A DNA stretch of 64,000 bases from NCBI GenBank assembly GCA_017465155.1, contig JAFTWV010000101.1:1-64000 (forward strand), written 5' to 3'. This DNA is from Clostridia bacterium (GTDB taxonomy: Bacteria > Bacillota > Clostridia > Christensenellales > Aristaeellaceae). The translations under genes were made by a program, and so were the position numbers. The notes under the pieces were generated by a model. The model was not told where the DNA came from, searched no databases, and was given only the letters and a program-made list of their open reading frames with translations. Below are positions 1 through 7,243 of this stretch, in pieces; the first letter of the stretch is position 1; every line of letters starts with the position of its first letter.

Positions 1-345
1 CTGACAGCCGGCCGGGCACATACCAAAAGGGCTCCCTTTTGCCTGTATGGCGAAGGGAGCCCTCAGACTGTCAAAAAAAGCTGCACGGGAGGGGTCGGAG
101 GGCCCGCAGGCCCTCTGACTGTAATCGTATCGCGGGGCTTTGCCGCGCGGGCGGGGCGGTTTAGGCATAAGCCGAAACCATTCCTTACATTTTTCACGGC
201 CGTCAGCCTTGGCTGACAGTGAAAAATGCCCGCTTCCGCAGAAGCGGAACCTCTTCCCCTTCTCGAAAAAGTGGCCGCAGCCACTTTTTCGACACACTGA
301 GGGCTCCCTTTTGCCTGTATGGCGAAGGGAGCCCTTGCTGATGCG
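1..345. repeat. R1-A: hairpin-rich repeat element between duplicated stem-loops
   Basis: No gene lies here. A 236-bp core (64-299) is flanked by two identical 36-bp stem-loops (28-63 and 300-335; arms AGGGCTCCCTT/AAGGGAGCCCT). Read on the minus strand, the core matches 52224-52458 at about 95% identity with one single-base indel (counted by eye). The core is a string of six hairpins and starts and ends CAG...CTG. On the minus strand the element follows the stop codon of the GDSL esterase, and its far stem-loop is followed by TTTT, so it forms that gene's 3' untranslated region and probable terminator. I see no reading frame conserved between the copies. Confidence 0.85.
25..63 (-). terminator. 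Probable terminator, distal stem-loop of R1-A
   Basis: An 11-bp stem (AGGGCTCCCTT/AAGGGAGCCCT) is followed on the minus strand by TTTT. It is the distal of the two identical stem-loops around the R1 core. The proximal one (300-335) lacks a T run, so transcripts of the GDSL gene probably run through the core and stop here. Confidence 0.55.
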
Positions 346-1005
346 TTATTTGACGTAGTTGGCGGTGCGGGGATCACGACGGAGACCATCGGCGACCAGC
401 GCACAGATTTTTCGGGCGCCGTCGGCATTGAAGTGGGTCTTGTCGTCGTGCCCGTTCGGGAAATCCGGATTCTCGCCGGGTGCCAGCCGGACGAACAGCT
501 CGGCGGTCTTTTCCTCCCCCAGGGAGAGGTACAGCGAGCGGCTGTCGCTTTTCAGGTCGACCAGCGGGACGTTGCGCTTGGAGGCCAGACGGCGCATGGC
601 GGCGGGGTATTCTCCGTGGGTGTAGAGCATCTCGCCGCCGGGAATAAAGAAACGGCGGCTGACGGCGGTGATCAGCACGGGCAGCGCGCCCTTCTTCTCC
701 GCCTCGTCGCAGTACATGGACAGGAATTCCTGATAGGTGCTGTCCGGGTCGGTGTGGAGCTCCGGCGCGTCCTTCTCGTCGTTGTGGCCGAACTGGATGA
801 GCAGCAGGTCGCCGGGCTTCATCCCCTCTCGGACAGGCTCGAACAGTCCCTCGTTGACGAAGGAACGGGTGCTGCGGCCGGAGAGCCCATGATTGCGGAC
901 GCATACGCCCTCTGCTGCAAATTCAGGCATTGCCCAGCCCCAGCCCCGGAACGGCGGCTTGTTGTCTTCCACCGTGGAATCGCCGATGATCCAAATGGTC
1001 GGCAT
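346..1005 (-). CDS. SGNH/GDSL hydrolase, rhamnogalacturonan acetylesterase-like
   Basis: This is a 219-residue cytoplasmic serine esterase, likely removing acetyl groups from imported pectic oligosaccharides. The SGNH blocks are visible: block I GDST at residues 8-11 with nucleophile Ser10, a Gly block NHGLSG near 38-43, GHND at 73-76, and the block V DxxH pair Asp188/His191. No signal peptide is present. I chose the ATG at 1005, preceded by GAGGTG with good spacing, over an upstream in-frame ATG at 1065 that lies inside the promoter. It is divergent from the lpl transporter operon, which supports a role in pectin use. The substrate is inferred from family and context. Confidence 0.88.
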   Translation of the reverse strand: MPTIWIIGDSTVEDNKPPFRGWGWAMPEFAAEGVCVRNHGLSGRSTRSFVNEGLFEPVREGMKPGDLLLIQFGHNDEKDAPELHTDPDSTYQEFLSMYCDEAEKKGALPVLITAVSRRFFIPGGEMLYTHGEYPAAMRRLASKRNVPLVDLKSDSRSLYLSLGEEKTAELFVRLAPGENPDFPNGHDDKTHFNADGARKICALVADGLRRDPRTANYVK

Positions 1006-1036
1006 GATTTTCACCTCGCTCAAAAATGGTGCATTC

Positions 1037-1065
1037 ATTATAGCAAACTGTCCCTTGTATGGCAA
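1037..1065 (-). promoter_or_regulatory. Sigma-A promoter of the GDSL esterase
   Basis: On the minus strand: TTGCCA, a 17-base spacer, then TATAAT, ending about 30 bases before the chosen ATG. Confidence 0.7.
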
Positions 1066-1142
1066 GCGGTGAGGCTAAAATGCTCAAAAAAAGTTGTTTC
1101 ATGTGCAATAATGTCCAATTAACTCCATGTTCTTGTGTACTA

Positions 1143-1171
1143 TTGACAAATGGAACTGGTTTTAATATAAT
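1143..1171 (+). promoter_or_regulatory. Consensus sigma-A promoter of the lpl operon
   Basis: TTGACA, exactly 17 bases, TATAAT: a perfect consensus match. The spacer carries GGAACTGGTTTT, similar to AAACCAGTTT-like sites elsewhere in the window. Such a strong core promoter about 210 bases before the start codon implies that regulation is by repression or through the leader. Confidence 0.85.
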
Positions 1172-1264
1172 ATGAATTACAGATGAACTGGTGTCATCAG
1201 CATCCATCATGGTCGTTCATGGTGAATGCTGGTTTATCATTTGACCCTATATTTTACAGGACGG

Positions 1265-1280
1265 TTTTGTATATACAAAA
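1265..1280. promoter_or_regulatory. Palindromic operator-like site, TTTTGTATATACAAAA
   Basis: A perfect 16-bp palindrome downstream of the lpl promoter. Its centre resembles TTGTATACAA-type sites bound by GntR-family repressors of sugar-acid genes. That is a resemblance only, because no GntR gene is in the window. Confidence 0.45.
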
Positions 1281-1282
1281 GG

Positions 1283-1307
1283 AAGCTGTATGCATTGCAT
1301 ACAGCTT
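1283..1307. promoter_or_regulatory. Perfect 12-bp inverted repeat in the lpl leader
   Basis: Arms AAGCTGTATGCA and TGCATACAGCTT are separated by a single T, two bases after the 16-bp palindrome. It could be a second operator (note TGTATGCA/TGCATACA) or an RNA hairpin. Absence of a T run argues against a terminator. Confidence 0.45.
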
Positions 1308-1379
1308 ATACACAACTTTCTATTGTTTCTGCGGAAACCGGGGGTTTCCATAATATACCATACAAGGAGGTCTGCACCG

Positions 1380-2330
1380 GTGAAAAAAGCAGAACGCGTT
1401 GCGCTGTACGGGACAGGCAAGGACTACTGGAAACGGCTGTGGAACGACATCCGCGGCAGCTACTGGCTGTACCTGATGATGATTCCTGGCATCATTTACT
1501 TCGTTGTTTTCAAGTATCTGCCGATGTGGGGCGTTGTGATCGCCTTTGAGAATTATTCTCCCTTTGCCGGCATCTTCGGCAGCCAGTGGGTGGGCCTGAA
1601 ATGGTTCAAATTCTTCTTCTCCAACAAGATGTGGACGCGCTACCTCAGCAATACGCTGATCCTGTCGTTCATGAATCTGGCGCTGTATTTCCCGGCGCCC
1701 ATCATCCTTGCGCTGATGCTCAATGAGATGCGTCACCTGCGCTACAAGAAGCTGATGCAGACGCTTCTGTACGTGCCGCACTTCATTTCCATCGTTATCG
1801 TCGTTTCAATCACCTATGTGATTTTCGGCTCCGACGGTATCGTTTACAAGCTGACCGCTGCTCTGACCGGTACGGAGGTCAAATATCTGTCCGACCCGGG
1901 CATCTTCCGATGGATGATCATCGGCCAGACCATCTGGAAGGAAACCGGCTGGGGCACGATCATCTTCCTGGCTGCCCTGACCAGCGTGGATACCGAGCTG
2001 TACGAGGCCGCGATGGTTGACGGTGCAAACCGCTGGCAGCGCCTGTGGCACATCACCCTGCCTGCCATCCGCTCCACCATCGTGCTGATGCTGGTGCTGC
2101 GCATGGGCAGCGTGCTGGATACCGGCCATGAGCACCTGATCCTGATGTCCAATGCACTGAACCGTTCCGTTTCTCAGACGCTGGACGTGTTTGTGTATCA
2201 GCAGGGTATTACCTCCGGCCAGTATTCCTACACCACGGCGATCGGCCTGCTCAAGAGCCTGGTGTCCATCATCCTCATTGTTACATCCAACAAGATCGCT
2301 CATGCACTGGGCGAATCTGGCCTGTATTAA
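1380..2330 (+). CDS. lplB: CUT1 sugar ABC transporter permease, LplB/YtcP type
   Basis: A 316-residue inner-membrane permease of the carbohydrate-uptake-1 family, with about six membrane segments. The cytoplasmic EAA loop that docks the ATPase lies at residues 209-229 (ELYEAAMVDGANRW...). I chose the GTG at 1380 because AAGGAGG ends nine bases upstream; the longer frame from 1290 has no such site. It is followed after 12 bases by the second permease and then a binding protein, the LplB-LplC-LplA arrangement linked in Bacillus to pectin oligosaccharide uptake. No ATPase gene is adjacent, so a shared MsmX-type ATPase elsewhere is expected. Confidence 0.9.
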   Translation: MKKAERVALYGTGKDYWKRLWNDIRGSYWLYLMMIPGIIYFVVFKYLPMWGVVIAFENYSPFAGIFGSQWVGLKWFKFFFSNKMWTRYLSNTLILSFMNLALYFPAPIILALMLNEMRHLRYKKLMQTLLYVPHFISIVIVVSITYVIFGSDGIVYKLTAALTGTEVKYLSDPGIFRWMIIGQTIWKETGWGTIIFLAALTSVDTELYEAAMVDGANRWQRLWHITLPAIRSTIVLMLVLRMGSVLDTGHEHLILMSNALNRSVSQTLDVFVYQQGITSGQYSYTTAIGLLKSLVSIILIVTSNKIAHALGESGLY

Positions 2331-2342
2331 GGAGGTGGCGTC

Positions 2343-3341
2343 ATGTCTGAACTGAACAATAATATCGTCACCTCGGAAGACAAGGACAAGGCCATCGTGA
2401 CGGAAAAGCGTGTCTTCAAGGATACCAGCAATATGAAGATCTCTTCCGGCCCTGTCGGTCAGACCGCGAGCCTGGGCAGCCGCATGTTCGACTTTATCAA
2501 CTATGCGCTGATTACCCTGATCGCATTCACGACCATTCTGCCCTTCATCTACATCGTCGGCGCGTCCTTCGCGACGGAGTATGAGCTGACTGTCCGTCCC
2601 ATGTTCCTGTGGCCGCAGGATATGTCGCTGGACGCATACAAGTACGTATTCTCCTCCAACAAGCTGATGCAGGGTTTCGGCAACTCGGTGTTCATCACTG
2701 TTGTCGGCACCATCATCAATCTGTTCTTCACGGTGAGCTTTGCGTATCCGCTGTCCAAGAAGAAGGTTCGCGGCCGCAACTTCCTGCTGAACATGGTTAT
2801 CATCTCGATGTTCTTCTCCGGCGGCATGATTCCCGGCTACCTGCTGATCAGCAACTGGCTGGGCATGAAGGGCAGCTACTGGTCCGTGCTGATTCCCGGC
2901 GCGATCAGTGCCTATAACATGATGATCGTGAAGAACTTCTTTGCGGGCCTGCCGCAGGAGCTGGAGGAATCTGCTCACATTGACGGCTGCAACGACCTGA
3001 TGACGCTGATCAAGATCGTGCTGCCCCTGTCGCTGCCTGTGCTGGCAACCTTCGGCCTGTTCTACGCCGTTGGCCACTGGAACAGCTACTTCTCCGCCAT
3101 GATCTACCTGTCCAACGCCCGCGACAAGTGGCCGCTGCAGGTTATGCTGCGTGAAATCATCATCACCGCGACGATGAATCCCGGCGATCTGGCGATGATG
3201 GATCCCAACTTCCAGGAACCCCCGGCCCAGTCCGTGAAGATGGCGGTTATCGTGGTTTCTACCGTCCCGATCATGTGCGTCTACCCCTTCCTGCAGAAGT
3301 ACTTCGTCAAGGGCGTCATGGTTGGCGCTCTCAAGGGTTGA
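2343..3341 (+). CDS. lplC: CUT1 sugar ABC transporter permease, LplC type
   Basis: A 332-residue permease that pairs with the upstream LplB-like subunit. A ~48-residue hydrophilic N-terminal tail precedes the first membrane segment (about 52-75). The EAA loop is at 207-229 (ELEESAHIDGCNDL...), with Ser replacing the second Ala. The ribosome site GGAGGTGG lies just before the ATG and overlaps the end of the previous gene's stop region, so translation is probably coupled. Family and role are clear; the exact sugar is inferred from the pectin neighbours. Confidence 0.9.
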   Translation: MSELNNNIVTSEDKDKAIVTEKRVFKDTSNMKISSGPVGQTASLGSRMFDFINYALITLIAFTTILPFIYIVGASFATEYELTVRPMFLWPQDMSLDAYKYVFSSNKLMQGFGNSVFITVVGTIINLFFTVSFAYPLSKKKVRGRNFLLNMVIISMFFSGGMIPGYLLISNWLGMKGSYWSVLIPGAISAYNMMIVKNFFAGLPQELEESAHIDGCNDLMTLIKIVLPLSLPVLATFGLFYAVGHWNSYFSAMIYLSNARDKWPLQVMLREIIITATMNPGDLAMMDPNFQEPPAQSVKMAVIVVSTVPIMCVYPFLQKYFVKGVMVGALKG

Positions 3342-3459
3342 GTACGGTGCGGTTTTCCTCTCCCGCAGGGTCTTCGACCTGATTCCGCTGGTTCCCTTGC
3401 AGGCGTTACGCCGCATGGAAGGTGCAGCGCGATCCGGCGCCTGGCGATGGAATGACCGC

Positions 3460-3525
3460 CGGAAGGCTTTCCCTTTGGGAGAGTTGTCAGCGAAGCTGAC
3501 AGAGAGGGCTGTGTGGCCCTGATTC
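3460..3525. repeat. Palindromic REP-like unit between permease and binding protein
   Basis: The 242-base spacer between lplC and the binding-protein gene contains an unusual stem-loop: TGTCAGC (3485-3491), loop GAA, GCTGACA (3495-3501), framed by CCCTTTGGGAGAG and AGAGAGGGC. It lacks a T run, so it is not a classical terminator. It could stabilise mRNA ends or raise binding-protein expression over the permeases. Only this copy was seen in the window. Confidence 0.45.
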
Positions 3526-3583
3526 CCTGTGAGTCCTGACGGAAGGCAATCCGTCAAGATCATATATTAAAGGAGGTACCCCT

Positions 3584-5086
3584 ATGAAGAAGTTCCTGTC
3601 TCTGCTTCTGGCTGCGATGATGCTGCTCTCCATGACCAGCTTCGCCGCTGCCGAAGAACCCTTTGTGCTGACGGTCATGCTGCCCGACTTCTACACGGAC
3701 TATGACTTCAACACTACCGACAACCCCGTTCTGGATGCCATCGAGGCTGCCACCGGCGTTCGTCTGGACGTGCAGTTCGTTGCGAACTCTGCCTATGGCG
3801 ATCAGACCAGCTATACCCTGGCTGACCCCGCCAATATGCCCATGGTCATGGCGCTGACCGGCGCCCGTGATCCCATCGTCATCACCTCTGCGCAGGCTGG
3901 TGCTTTCTGGGATATCACCGACATGATCAAGGACTACCCGAACCTGGCTGCTGGTTCTCAGGGTATCTATGACAACATCTCCGTTGACGGCCGTCTGTAC
4001 GGTATCTACCGTGCCCGTCAGCAGGTGCGCGGCGGCATCTACTACCGCTCCGACATCGCTGCCGCTCAGGGCATCACTGAAGAGCCCCAGACCATTGAAG
4101 ATCTGACCAAGCTGGCTTACGCTCTGCTCGAGCACTGCAAGACCACCGAGGCTGATGACTACGTGCTGAACATGGTTAAGTATGTTGCCGGCACCATCGG
4201 CATCGCCACCGTCTCCCACGGCGCTCCCTTCAACTGGGGCGTGAACGAGGCCGGCGAAATCTACCCCGCTCACCAGTCTCCCGCCTACCGCGAAGGCCTG
4301 AAGTGGCTGCGCGACCTGTATGCCGCTGGCGGCATCGATCCTGACTTCATGAACGTTGAGTCCGGCGAATGGGACAAGATCGAGCGCAATGGCCTGGCCT
4401 TCATGCGTTTCGACTGCATGGACAACACCTATCGTCAGCAGGAATGGTTCGAGAAGAACGAAGGCATCACTGACATCATCTGGGCGATGATCCCTGGCGT
4501 CAAGGACGACGACGGCGTGATGAAGCTGTGGCCCCAGAATGCTGGCTACTCCGGCGAGATCGTGATCACCAAGGCCGTGAAGGAAGCGGACCTGCCCAAG
4601 GTTCTGTCCTTCCTCGACTGGTGCAACACTGCTGAAGGCCAGACCCTGCTGAACTGCGGTCTGGAAGGCGTGACCTACTGGATCTACGACGACGGCTATA
4701 TGTACACCACTCCCGCTACCGGCGAGGACGTTGCGACCCAGATCCACACCATCCAGGGTTCCCTGAACCAGCTGGGCATGAACGTTATGGGTTCTCTGAC
4801 CCCCACCGTCGCTCAGACTGCCCTGCGTAAGGAATATGCCGGCTACTACACCGCCGAGTACACCAACCTGATCGTGAACGATCCCTGCCACGCTCTGACC
4901 AGCGAAACCAACATCATGATGGGCACCACCCTGTCCCAGATGCTGGAAGACGCTCACGTGCAGTACATTGCTGGCATCATCGACGATGCTGGTCTGGAAG
5001 CTGTCTACGAAGAGTGGGCTGCTCTGGGCGGCGACGCGATGACCGCTGAGTACACCGCTGCTTATCAGGCGGCTCAGGCCAAGTAA
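3584..5086 (+). CDS. Extracellular solute-binding protein for pectic oligosaccharides
   Basis: A 500-residue secreted binding protein of the family-1 (LplA-like) type. The signal peptide spans residues 1-23 and ends Ala-Ala-Ala before Glu-Glu-Pro. There is no lipobox cysteine, which is unusual for a monoderm binding protein because it should then be released or held another way. AAGGAGG precedes the ATG by about 8 bases. It is the third gene of the lpl operon and ends before a clear terminator. Substrate assignment (short galacturonate/rhamnogalacturonate oligomers) comes only from the neighbours. Confidence 0.85.
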   Translation: MKKFLSLLLAAMMLLSMTSFAAAEEPFVLTVMLPDFYTDYDFNTTDNPVLDAIEAATGVRLDVQFVANSAYGDQTSYTLADPANMPMVMALTGARDPIVITSAQAGAFWDITDMIKDYPNLAAGSQGIYDNISVDGRLYGIYRARQQVRGGIYYRSDIAAAQGITEEPQTIEDLTKLAYALLEHCKTTEADDYVLNMVKYVAGTIGIATVSHGAPFNWGVNEAGEIYPAHQSPAYREGLKWLRDLYAAGGIDPDFMNVESGEWDKIERNGLAFMRFDCMDNTYRQQEWFEKNEGITDIIWAMIPGVKDDDGVMKLWPQNAGYSGEIVITKAVKEADLPKVLSFLDWCNTAEGQTLLNCGLEGVTYWIYDDGYMYTTPATGEDVATQIHTIQGSLNQLGMNVMGSLTPTVAQTALRKEYAGYYTAEYTNLIVNDPCHALTSETNIMMGTTLSQMLEDAHVQYIAGIIDDAGLEAVYEEWAALGGDAMTAEYTAAYQAAQAK

Positions 5087-5130
5087 GATAAACTGACGTC
5101 CGTCGGTTGACTTGCTGAACAGTCATCCCA

Positions 5131-5169
5131 GGGGCTGCTGCTTCCAACCGGAGCGGCAGCCCCGTTTTT
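5131..5169 (+). terminator. Rho-independent terminator after the binding-protein gene
   Basis: GGGGCTGC pairs with GCAGCCCC (further pairing inside), followed by GTTTTT. It lies between the transporter and the deacetylase/lyase pair, so part of the transcription may stop here. Confidence 0.8.
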
Positions 5170-5241
5170 GATCCCATTGCAGGAAATCGCCCTGTGCCGG
5201 GCGAATCATATCATCAATAAATCTGTCTGGAGCTGATACGT

Positions 5242-6042
5242 ATGAATAAGGTTTATCAATGCTTCCCCGGCGGAAAGCATAAGGCCCTGACGCTGTCCTA
5301 TGACGACGGCAAGGAACAGGATCGCCGCTTGATTGCGCTGTTCAATCAGTATGGCATCAAGGCAACCTTCCACATCAACAGCGGCCTGTTTGATGATCCG
5401 CGGCGCATCAAGCCTGAGGAAATTGCCGGGCTGTACAAGGGCCATGAGGTGGCCTGCCATACTGTGACCCATCCGACCATCGCCCGCTGTCCGCTGCCTG
5501 AGGTGGCGGAGGAGGTGCTGGAGGATCGCCGGGCGCTGGAAAAGATTGTGGGCTATCCTGTCCGCGGCCTGAGCTACCCCAACGGTTCTCTGAGCAAGGA
5601 TATCGAGGCGCTGCTGCCCATGTGCGGCATCCGTTACAGCCGTGTGGTTGGTTCCTCCGGGCATTTTGGATTGCCGGAGAATCCTTACCGCTGGCAGGCA
5701 ACCTGCCATCACAACACCCGGCTGCAGGAGCTGGGCGAGCAGTTTGTAGGACTGTTCAAGCAGCAGTATCTGTACCTGATGTACGTCTGGGGCCACAGCT
5801 ATGAGTTTGACGACCGCAACAACTGGGATGTGATCGAGAACTTCTGCAAGCTGGTGGGTAATCGTGACGATATCTGGTACTGCACGAACATTGAGTTTAT
5901 GGACGCGATGGATGATTTCCAGCGTCTGCAGTTCTCTGCGGACAATACCTTTGTCTACAACCCCAATACCCGCGACTGCTGGATCCGTGTGAACGACGGC
6001 GCGCCTGTGTGCATTCCTGCCGGGCAGCTTGTGAACCTGTAA
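5242..6042 (+). CDS. Polysaccharide deacetylase (NodB-fold, CE4-like)
   Basis: A 266-residue cytoplasmic NodB-fold protein. The metal triad is visible: Asp21-Asp22 in SYDDG (20-23) and the HxxxH pair His73/His77. The third CE4 motif is SYPNG at 111-115. No signal peptide, so it likely acts on imported oligosaccharides rather than cell wall. The ribosome site before the ATG (TGGAG) is modest. It overlaps the next gene's ribosome site (AAGGAG spans its stop codon), so the two are coupled. Removal of acetyl groups from uronate or rhamnose-containing oligomers is an inference from context. Confidence 0.82.
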   Translation: MNKVYQCFPGGKHKALTLSYDDGKEQDRRLIALFNQYGIKATFHINSGLFDDPRRIKPEEIAGLYKGHEVACHTVTHPTIARCPLPEVAEEVLEDRRALEKIVGYPVRGLSYPNGSLSKDIEALLPMCGIRYSRVVGSSGHFGLPENPYRWQATCHHNTRLQELGEQFVGLFKQQYLYLMYVWGHSYEFDDRNNWDVIENFCKLVGNRDDIWYCTNIEFMDAMDDFQRLQFSADNTFVYNPNTRDCWIRVNDGAPVCIPAGQLVNL

Positions 6043-6054
6043 GGAGTGCGTCCC

Positions 6055-7074
6055 ATGATTGAATACTGCGATCCGATTACCGGCTATATGATCCGCCGCT
6101 ACACCGAGGGCCCGGAGCGCAACTCAAAGCTCTACTTTACCAGCGAGAACTTCTCTGTGGATGACAAGTACTTTTTCTTCAACAAGAACCAGACCCATGG
6201 CTGCAACGACGGCGGCTGCTACCGCGTGAACGTGGCGACTGGCGAGATGTCCATGGTGACGGACGCAAGCTACAATGGCTTCGCGCTGGATCGGGAGAAG
6301 AACGTGGCCTATGTATGCCGCAACGGTAACGAGGTCTATGCGGTAAATCTGGATGACGACAGCATGATCAAGCTCGGCGATCTGCCTGCGGGCGGACGGC
6401 TGACCAGCCATTTCACTGCGGCCAACACCGGTCGTGTGGCCTGCAGCTATCATCTGCCCAACAAGATTTACGCGCTGATCATCCTCGATCCCGGCAAGGA
6501 ATGTGAGATCGTCTATCGCAGCGACTATCGCCTCGGCCATGCGCAAATCTGTCCCACGGATGAGGATCTGATCTTCTACATCCATGAAACGGAGGGTGAC
6601 GCCTTCCAGCGCACGTGGATGTGCGACGTCAGCGAACGCTACATCCGCCCCTATTATGTGGAGCATCCCAATGAGTGGATCACCCATGAGGTGTGGGCGG
6701 CGGACGGCAGCGAAATGGCCTTCATGAAGCTGCGCGGTCAGATCATCATCGGCGACAAGGATGGCCGGCATTTTGACAAGGCTGCTGAGAGCGAGCAGCT
6801 GCTGCATCCCTGCCTGAGCCGCGACCGCAAGTGGATCTGTGCCGACCGAATCAGCTACCTTGGCGTGGATGTGCAGGAGGGCGTGGTGCTCATCGAACGT
6901 GCGACGGGCAAGCAGAAGCTCATTGCTGCTACCGGGTCCTGCAAATCCGGCGCGGATCATCAGCATCCGTCCTTCAACCGGGCAGGCGACATGATTCTGT
7001 TCAACAATCCTGATGAAAATGGCATCGCACAGGTCTGCACCATTGACCTGAAGCAGGTGCTGAAGGACTGGTAA
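6055..7074 (+). CDS. Oligogalacturonide lyase-like seven-bladed propeller (PL22-like)
   Basis: A 339-residue intracellular beta-propeller resembling oligogalacturonate lyase, which splits short (unsaturated) galacturonate oligomers to 5-keto-4-deoxyuronate. Family-like features are the HAQxxPxDExLI block (from residue 162), the THEVW block near 210 and a histidine/glutamine cluster HQH at 302-304 that would fit the metal site. The ATG at 6055 is chosen: AAGGAG lies nine bases before it, whereas the GTG at 6046 touches the ribosome site. A terminator follows at once. Fold assignment is firmer than the exact reaction; a non-catalytic propeller remains possible. Confidence 0.72.
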   Translation: MIEYCDPITGYMIRRYTEGPERNSKLYFTSENFSVDDKYFFFNKNQTHGCNDGGCYRVNVATGEMSMVTDASYNGFALDREKNVAYVCRNGNEVYAVNLDDDSMIKLGDLPAGGRLTSHFTAANTGRVACSYHLPNKIYALIILDPGKECEIVYRSDYRLGHAQICPTDEDLIFYIHETEGDAFQRTWMCDVSERYIRPYYVEHPNEWITHEVWAADGSEMAFMKLRGQIIIGDKDGRHFDKAAESEQLLHPCLSRDRKWICADRISYLGVDVQEGVVLIERATGKQKLIAATGSCKSGADHQHPSFNRAGDMILFNNPDENGIAQVCTIDLKQVLKDW

Positions 7075-7082
7075 TGCGTCCA

Positions 7083-7124
7083 ACGCATCCGGTTTGCCCG
7101 GAAAGGGGAGCCGGGTGCGTTTTT
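7083..7124 (+). terminator. Terminator of the pectin operon
   Basis: ACGCATCCGG pairs with CCGGGTGCGT (one G-T pair), followed by a T5 run. Confidence 0.85.
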
Positions 7125-7171
7125 CTGCCGTCTGAGGCAGAACGGAATTGCGGCTTTACAGCGGGAATGTG

Positions 7172-7200
7172 TTGACAAACCCCTATAAACATGGTATCAA
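7172..7200 (+). promoter_or_regulatory. Probable promoter of the first MATE gene
   Basis: A perfect TTGACA, 17 bases, then a weaker TATCAA, about 45 bases before the ATG. Confidence 0.55.
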
Positions 7201-7243
7201 TGACATTGGATAAACCAGATCAGATGATACATTGAGGTAGTTC

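Larger units (their letters stand above)
1006..1379. other. Divergent promoter region and structured leader of the lpl operon
   Basis: This 374-base gene-free stretch holds back-to-back promoters for the esterase (minus) and the transporter (plus), followed by a transcribed leader of about 200 bases. The leader contains three inverted repeats: an imperfect 13-bp stem (1199-1211 with 1218-1230), a perfect 16-bp palindrome (1265-1280) and a perfect 12-bp inverted repeat around one T (1283-1307). They look like operators and/or RNA hairpins. No known riboswitch class was recognised. Confidence 0.7.

Noticed and set aside
64..299. R1 as a retron, group II intron or IS200/605 remnant
   Set aside because: No reverse transcriptase, intron domain V or TnpA/TnpB sequence is visible; only the terminator-target resemblance remains.
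1172..1379. A known riboswitch in the lpl leader
   Set aside because: The inverted repeats do not match any class I can recognise, and there is no terminator/antiterminator pair.
1806..3563. A 585-codon minus-strand frame across the lpl permeases
   Set aside because: Fully antisense to lplB and lplC; composition (many His, Gln and Asp) is typical of a shadow frame.
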